A program made the translations under genes and the position numbers. A DNA stretch of 39,501 nt from Bacteroidota bacterium (lineage in GTDB: Bacteria; Bacteroidota; Bacteroidia; Cytophagales; Cyclobacteriaceae): the NCBI GenBank assembly GCA_023417785.1, contig JAEZEH010000133.1, positions 1 to 39,501 on the forward strand. The letters are read 5' to 3'. The notes under the pieces are model-generated. The model had not been told where the DNA came from and did no database searches. It saw only the letters and a program-made list of their open reading frames with translations. Below are positions 35,336 through 39,501 of the stretch, one piece after another. Positions within the stretch are counted from its first letter, which is position 1. Every line of letters begins with the position of its first letter.

Positions 35336-35788
35336 ATGGAAATCACACTTGCTTACATAGGTCTTGGACTAATGGTTTTTCTTTCGGGCATCGGGAGCGC
35401 CATTGGTGTATCGATAGGCGGACAGTCTTCTATAGGCGCACTTAAGAGACGTGAAGACGCATTTGGCAACTACATGTTATTAAGTGCGCTTCCCGGAACC
35501 CAGGGCTTGTACGGGTTTGCCGGCTTCTTTATTATCAATACCTCCGGCACACTTTCGCCTTCCATTACTATGCTGCAGGGCGCCGCAATTCTGGGAGCAG
35601 GTATAATGCTCGGGGGAGTGGGACTTTTCAGTGCCATGCAGCAGGGAAAAATATGTGCGAACGGTATCAACGCCATCGCTGGCGGTCATGACGTGTTCGG
35701 GAAGACCATGATTCTGGCCGTTTTTCCGGAGCTGTATGCCATCATCGCCTTTGCGGCCACGTTCCTGATCAATGCGTCGCTGCAGTAA
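35336..35788 (+). CDS. ntpK: V-type ATPase proteolipid subunit K (duplicated c subunit, sodium-site residues)
   Basis: A 150-residue membrane protein with four helices formed by two related hairpins. The first hairpin ends LLSALPGTQGLYGF and the second has LAVFPELYAIIAF. The ion-carrying carboxylate is E132 in helix 4. L52, T55, Q56 (LPGTQ), Q103 (MQQGK) and E132 line up with L61, T64, Q65, Q110 and E139 of the Enterococcus hirae sodium-binding K ring, so sodium is the likely ion (inference from an alignment done by eye). ATG 35336 is preferred over a frame extending to 35228, which lies inside subunit I. It is the last gene of the operon. Confidence 0.93.
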   Translation: MEITLAYIGLGLMVFLSGIGSAIGVSIGGQSSIGALKRREDAFGNYMLLSALPGTQGLYGFAGFFIINTSGTLSPSITMLQGAAILGAGIMLGGVGLFSAMQQGKICANGINAIAGGHDVFGKTMILAVFPELYAIIAFAATFLINASLQ

Positions 35789-36001
35789 ATGTTCTCAAAG
35801 ATCCTTAAGTAGGGAGCAAGATCTCATTCTCACATGTGAAAAAATTATTGTAAAACTTTTTAGCTGAAAGTGGCTGATTCCCTTTCGCCGGGCTTGCAGC
35901 TGACCGCGATTTTTTGGATCTTTAATTATACTCTGCACGAGGTATTCTGTCTTTGATGCGGAATCGTTATTGGCTATTATTATCATCAACACCATTTGGC
36001 A

Positions 36002-36628
36002 ATGTTCAGGCTATTTTCAAAGGAAAGATCCAGCGCTTCCAGAACAGCAGAAGAATCATTCTGGGCCTGGTTTGCAGACAACAAACACCGCATCGAAACG
36101 TTTCTGGAATCGGAATCGCCGGATTATGCCGTCTACAATCAGCTGACTTCCAAAATAAAAAGTTATCACCCCTGCCTCTTCCCGGAGCTAACGAAAAATA
36201 AGGACAATAAGTATGTACTTGTCATCACTCCTGATGGGCTTGCGGAGGGCGTAGAACCTACCCAGCGACTCGCAAAACATCAGCCGCCGTTGAACAACTG
36301 GATAGTAAAAAGACTCAGGCAACCGAATGATGAGATTACGATGAATTTCAATGGCTTAACCTATCCATCGGATGACATTGTTATTGTTCCCGAAATCGAC
36401 AGGGAAAGGGAGCTCGTTGATATCGAGGTTTTCATCCGAAACATGAACGACGACGTGGAGCGACATCAGCATTTGGCATTCTTGTATTTCGATCATATTC
36501 TCGGTGAATTCAACACTATTACAAAAGTTGGGTACATCGGGTTTCATCATCTGGATGCAGATCAAACAGTCGAGGACGGCGTTTCGTTACTGGAACTCAG
36601 AAAGATGATTGAAAAGGAACTGTATTAG
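36002..36628 (+). CDS. Hypothetical soluble protein
   Basis: A 208-residue protein starting MFRLFSKERSSASRT; a TTG two codons earlier (35996) is a less likely start. There is no signal peptide or membrane segment. The N-terminal 90 residues include a Trp- and Phe-rich helix (ESFWAWFADNKHRIETFLES). The C-terminal part has alternating acidic and hydrophobic strands (VEDGVSLLELRKMIEKELY). It looks like a complete, unbroken cytoplasmic protein, but I do not recognise a family. It lies 213 bases after the ATPase operon and is not obviously linked to it. Confidence 0.7.
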   Translation: MFRLFSKERSSASRTAEESFWAWFADNKHRIETFLESESPDYAVYNQLTSKIKSYHPCLFPELTKNKDNKYVLVITPDGLAEGVEPTQRLAKHQPPLNNWIVKRLRQPNDEITMNFNGLTYPSDDIVIVPEIDRERELVDIEVFIRNMNDDVERHQHLAFLYFDHILGEFNTITKVGYIGFHHLDADQTVEDGVSLLELRKMIEKELY

Positions 36629-36692
36629 ATTGGTGGAGAAAGGAATCAAGTAAGATATAGCAACATTGTTGGACAACAAGTAAATTAATTTT

Positions 36693-37385
36693 ATGGCAAA
36701 GATGGCAATAAAGACACTGGCTCAGATAATTTTGATTTTGATTCCGGTATCGAACTGTGCTCAAACCCTCATTACCGGCCGCGTCGTCGACTCGAATACG
36801 AAAGAGCCGGTGAAAGGCGCGATTGTCACTGTATCCGCCACTAATGTCCAGGTCAAGGCCAATTATTTGGGATATTTCCAAGTGGCTGCAGACTCTGGTG
36901 ATGTTCTTACGATTGAGCATGCAGGATATGAGCCCGGCCAAATTAAAGTCCCGGGAGTGCAGGGTTTCCAAATCGCGATAAAGAAAGAGTTGACCCCCGA
37001 CTACTTAGGAGGAATGGACCGGTTTTATGAAGCTTTGCTTAAGAATTTGAAGTATCCGTCGAAAGCCAGAAGCCGTGGCACTCAAGGCAGGATCTATATC
37101 TCATTTGACGTTGACACCCTCCTTGGTATTCAGAATATTAATATCATTAGCGATATAGGAGATGGTTGTGGACAGACTATTGCTAGCTTATTGGCGAAGA
37201 CGCCGAATCGTTGGATTCCGAAATCAAAAGTTTGGACCTTCATAATTCCCGTGACATTTCAATTAGGTGTTCCTGGCGCCGTTAATATGTCTTCACTGAA
37301 CCTTGCGCCAGTCGGTACCGACGTTCTGTTGCCGAAAGGAAAACTGTTAGAAGAGATTATTGTTATGGCGCCGCCGCCACGGTGA
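36693..37385 (+). CDS. Secreted CarboxypepD_reg plus TonB_C-like protein
   Basis: A 230-residue protein with a signal peptide (about 1-23, SNCAQ; the Cys does not sit in a standard lipobox). A CarboxypepD_reg-like beta-sandwich (about 27-97: TGRVVDSNTKEPVKGAIVTV, IEHAGYEPGQIKV) is followed by a domain resembling the TonB C-terminal fold (about 105-192: FYEALLKNLKYPSKARSRGT, then QGRIYISFDVD). Unlike true TonB it has a cleavable signal peptide and no proline-rich spacer, so it is unlikely to contact ExbB/ExbD. Bacteroidota encode several such exported proteins of unknown role. A short inverted repeat, TTGTT GGAC AACAA, lies at 36666-36679 just before the start. Confidence 0.8.
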   Translation: MAKMAIKTLAQIILILIPVSNCAQTLITGRVVDSNTKEPVKGAIVTVSATNVQVKANYLGYFQVAADSGDVLTIEHAGYEPGQIKVPGVQGFQIAIKKELTPDYLGGMDRFYEALLKNLKYPSKARSRGTQGRIYISFDVDTLLGIQNINIISDIGDGCGQTIASLLAKTPNRWIPKSKVWTFIIPVTFQLGVPGAVNMSSLNLAPVGTDVLLPKGKLLEEIIVMAPPPR

Positions 37386-37478
37386 TATCGTTGACGAAAT
37401 AGAAGAACCAGGTACAACTACAGGAAATACGTTGAAATAGTCATCGGGAAGTACTTTGCGCTTGGGCATGTTGAGATA

Positions 37479-38030
37479 ATGTCAGCCACGGAGGCTAATT
37501 ATACAGCTATCGCCCCGGAGATTGCGTTTGCGAGAACTTCCGCCAACCCCATCGACAAACGCCTCGATTTTTGCGCATACTTCCTGGCGCTGATTCAGAC
37601 ACTGGATGCGCGGCAGGAGTCGTACGACGATATAAGGAAGATATGTCTGGAGATCGTGACAGAGTACGTACGACCAAAGAATTTGGTGCAAAGGATGGTT
37701 AAACGCATTCCTGCCATGTTAATAGGTTCGTGGCCGGCACGAATGCTTCTAAGAAAACTGGATCGGAGAGTTAGCCGGCCTAATGAAGGTGGCTTTGTGG
37801 CCAGGATTATTACCAATCGCGATGCGACATACGGCTGGGTTATAGTGTGGATATTCTTGAATGCGGAATTTGTAAATTATTCCTTAGGCATAATTATTCC
37901 CGGTATACGTCGATATTATGTGAAGTCGATGAGATCACCTCCGAATTGGCCGGGTTTGAAACTTATCAGATCCGGGACGATCGCACGCGGCGCGATCAAG
38001 TGTGACTTCAGATTCCAAAGACGGAAATAG
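37479..38030 (+). CDS. ATC-hydrolase-like protein with two compensating frameshifts
   Basis: The 183-residue open frame has an N-terminal helical half and ends LIRSGTIARGAIKCDFRF, a tail typical of the L-2-amino-thiazoline-4-carboxylate (ATC) hydrolase family. The middle of the family, a Cys-rich core, is missing from this frame but is read perfectly in the frame one base back, from 37835 to about 37957 (LGYSVDILECGICKLF, then YTSILCEVDEITSELAG). A one-base loss near 37834 and a one-base gain in the T-run at 37955-37957 explain this. The encoded protein therefore carries about 41 wrong residues where active-site cysteines belong and is probably non-functional. Family assignment is by eye. Confidence 0.65.
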   Translation: MSATEANYTAIAPEIAFARTSANPIDKRLDFCAYFLALIQTLDARQESYDDIRKICLEIVTEYVRPKNLVQRMVKRIPAMLIGSWPARMLLRKLDRRVSRPNEGGFVARIITNRDATYGWVIVWIFLNAEFVNYSLGIIIPGIRRYYVKSMRSPPNWPGLKLIRSGTIARGAIKCDFRFQRRK

Positions 38031-38346
38031 GATAATTCGACACGGCCGGCGCCTTTAAATTCTCGCCGAAAAACTAGATTTACGGGAGTTTGGCTGTTAT
38101 CTTCAGGACGCTTCTCCGCGTCACCATGAACGTTTGGTAAAATTGACTTGAGGTGACAAGGACTAAGGTAAATCTTACCCTACATAATAACGGCATAAAT
38201 CGACGGCTTCCTTTGAAATGTTTTGTTGAATAGATTAATCATCGGAAAATCCCATGTAAGAAAGGCAGTTGGTCCTGTTCTTCGCAGATTGACATTAATT
38301 GCTAGTGTAAAAATATAGTTGTCAACTGAGTAATAAATCACCAAAT
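38031..38346. other. 316-base intergenic region
   Basis: No protein-like frame was seen. It contains a minor GGTAA/TTACC dyad (38167-38179). Its right end holds a candidate promoter: TTG at 38289-38291 and, after 22 bases, TATAGTTG at 38314-38321, one mismatch from TAnnTTTG. A perfect dyad AGTTG-T-CAACT (38317-38327) overlaps the -7 element and may be an operator. Confidence 0.4.
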
Positions 38347-38802
38347 ATGAAATCATTACTACTGCTGGGAGCCACATCTGTAATTTACCTGATCTTGCCG
38401 GGGATTTTAATCGCTCAGGACAAGCGCGAAGCGGAAATCCGACGAATGGAGAACCTTGAGCGAGAATCCGTGATGAAGGGAGATTCGGTCGCGTTATTTG
38501 ATAAAATCTGGTCTTCGGATATGATCGTGAATACTCCCGCAAATGTGGTGGGCACGGTTGAAGGTACGAAGCAGCACCTTAGATCAGGCGGTTTGAATTA
38601 TTTGTCCTTTGAAAGAGCGATTGAAAATATTACGATCCACGATAACATTGCCATTGTAATGGGTGGGGAGGTAATAAAGCCGCAGGGCAAACAGCCCAAT
38701 GCTGGGAAAACGGTATCCAGAAGGTTTATGCATGTATGGAAGAACGATGGGAAAAGTTGGAGCCTGATAGCGCGCCAGGCAACGATTATCAGGGTGGAGT
38801 AA
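38347..38802 (+). CDS. Secreted NTF2-like (DUF4440/SnoaL-type) protein
   Basis: A 151-residue protein with a signal peptide (about 1-24, IAQ) and a small mature domain of the NTF2-like fold. An N-terminal helix (REAEIRRMENLERESVMKGD) precedes strands with LFDKIWSSDMIVNTPANVVG and SRRFMHVWKNDGKSWSLIAR, the pattern of DUF4440. Members are often small periplasmic or secreted proteins that may bind ligands or be weak enzymes; no catalytic set is certain here. It may be regulated through the dyad overlapping its likely promoter. Confidence 0.85.
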   Translation: MKSLLLLGATSVIYLILPGILIAQDKREAEIRRMENLERESVMKGDSVALFDKIWSSDMIVNTPANVVGTVEGTKQHLRSGGLNYLSFERAIENITIHDNIAIVMGGEVIKPQGKQPNAGKTVSRRFMHVWKNDGKSWSLIARQATIIRVE

Positions 38803-38868
38803 GGGAGGTCAATGCGTTAATGGCTTAAGCGACGACACCGGCACAGATCGAACGCTTAATTTGGAGAT

Positions 38869-39501
38869 ATGAAAATAACACTAACCCCCAGGAGCAGTAT
38901 CGCGTTATTGTTTTTGTCGTTCCTCATGCAGGAAACTCACGAGTTGGCGCATACTGGAGTCGGAAGGTTGATTTGTGGATGCTGGGGAAGGCGCAACTTC
39001 AATCTGTGGACGCTTTGCAGTGGTTGTTCAAAGGAAAAACCGCATGCTATTCTGGCAACTTATGCAGGCCCTGCATATAGTTTTCTTGTGATATGGATCG
39101 GGTACTATTTGCTTACCAGAACATCCGCGCGATCGAAGTCCGTCGGGCTGGCTTTGATCGTATCCAGTATGCCATTCTCCAGGCTACTGACACCGATATT
39201 TGGTGGTGGTGACGAAGTCTTCGCGCTGAAAACACACTTGAACAACCATACACTTGCCTGGATTCTCGCGGTTATCCTAGTCCTTACACTTGCCATCCCG
39301 CCGTGCATCAGATTGTGGCGCGAAATAGGAAATCAACGGAAGGCCTGGTGGTTCGCCGGATTGATCTTCGTACCGTTCCTCATGACGGGTGCCGTGGTAT
39401 TTGGAATCCTGCAAACTTTGCTTTTAGGTAACGGAGTGCTTACGGATTACTGGATCATTGGTTCACCGACACTCGTATCGGTGTGGCTGATTGTCTGTGT
39501 C
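38869..39501 (+). CDS. Multi-pass membrane protein with HELAH motif, possible metalloprotease (partial at right edge)
   Basis: A frame opens with ATG 38869 and stays open to the window end: 211 residues, no stop. It begins MKITLTPRSSIALLFLSFLM and then has QETHELAHTG, an HExxH motif (H24, E25, H28) at the end of the first hydrophobic segment. A cysteine-rich stretch follows (ICGCWGRRNFN, WTLCSGC), then at least four more membrane spans. The HExxH in a membrane helix resembles M50-type proteases, and GPAYSFLVIW (about 71-80) may match their second motif. The C-terminal part is outside the window, so the third metal ligand cannot be checked. The protein differs from the M50-like gene at 24305 in its cysteine cluster. 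Confidence 0.7.
   Translation, partial: MKITLTPRSSIALLFLSFLMQETHELAHTGVGRLICGCWGRRNFNLWTLCSGCSKEKPHAILATYAGPAYSFLVIWIGYYLLTRTSARSKSVGLALIVSSMPFSRLLTPIFGGGDEVFALKTHLNNHTLAWILAVILVLTLAIPPCIRLWREIGNQRKAWWFAGLIFVPFLMTGAVVFGILQTLLLGNGVLTDYWIIGSPTLVSVWLIVCV

Noticed and set aside
35797..35923. AAAGATCC/GGATCTTT inverted repeat after the ATPase operon as a terminator
   Set aside because: The arms are 111 bases apart with no stable inner structure, so chance is likely.
1..39501. CRISPR arrays, tRNA genes, insertion sequences, prophage genes
   Set aside because: No regularly spaced direct repeats, cloverleaf-like segments, transposase motifs or phage structural genes were seen.

Overview
The window looks like a chromosomal segment of a Bacteroidota bacterium, probably of the Cytophagia/Chitinophagia type. 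The marker families are a GLPGLI protein next to a CarboxypepD_reg-like outer-membrane barrel, a propeller/Y_Y_Y sensor kinase with a LuxR-type regulator, IPT/TIG and fibronectin-III surface proteins, an XRE regulator fused to a DUF4870-like membrane part, and a V-type ATPase operon of the DUF2764 kind. I cannot name a genus. Function calls come from motifs I can read in the translations; no searches were run.

Layout. (1) 1-4299: the end of an upstream gene, two small secreted proteins that are diverged copies of each other, a GLPGLI protein and an 889-residue outer-membrane barrel, tightly packed and all on the + strand. (2) 4402-6277: a complete type I methionine aminopeptidase, then an AAA+ ATPase whose core is still open but whose C-terminal part is broken by several frameshifts. 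(3) 6321-21046: six + strand genes with gaps of 8-31 bp or overlaps. They encode a beta-barrel without an obvious plug, a 2007-residue secreted protein with a cysteine-rich end, a fibronectin-III protein, an IPT/TIG lipoprotein, a one-protein propeller/Y_Y_Y/histidine kinase sensor, and its NarL-type regulator. This reads as one surface assembly carrying its own sensor. It is my best candidate for an undescribed system. (4) 21239-28024: accessory genes. These are a small membrane-anchored protein, a GT51-like transglycosylase with Gln where the catalytic Glu is expected, an ABC exporter, an M50-like membrane protease, a reverse-strand alpha/beta hydrolase, an XRE-DUF4870 regulator with a hairpin-rich leader, and a quinone-oxidoreductase-like enzyme.

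(5) 28401-35788: a seven-gene V-type ATPase operon in the order E, DUF2764, A, B, D, I, K. No separate C, F or G gene is present; the DUF2764 protein sits where a C/d-like subunit would be expected. The K proteolipid keeps all the residues known to bind sodium in the Enterococcus hirae K ring, so a sodium-coupled enzyme is a reasonable prediction. (6) 36002-39501: a hypothetical protein, a secreted CarboxypepD_reg plus TonB_C-like protein, an ATC-hydrolase-like gene with two compensating frameshifts, a secreted NTF2-like (DUF4440) protein, and a multi-pass membrane protein with a HELAH motif that runs off the right edge.

No tRNA, rRNA, CRISPR array, insertion sequence or phage gene was seen. 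The two damaged genes (5362-6277 and 37479-38030) are the only clear signs of decay.
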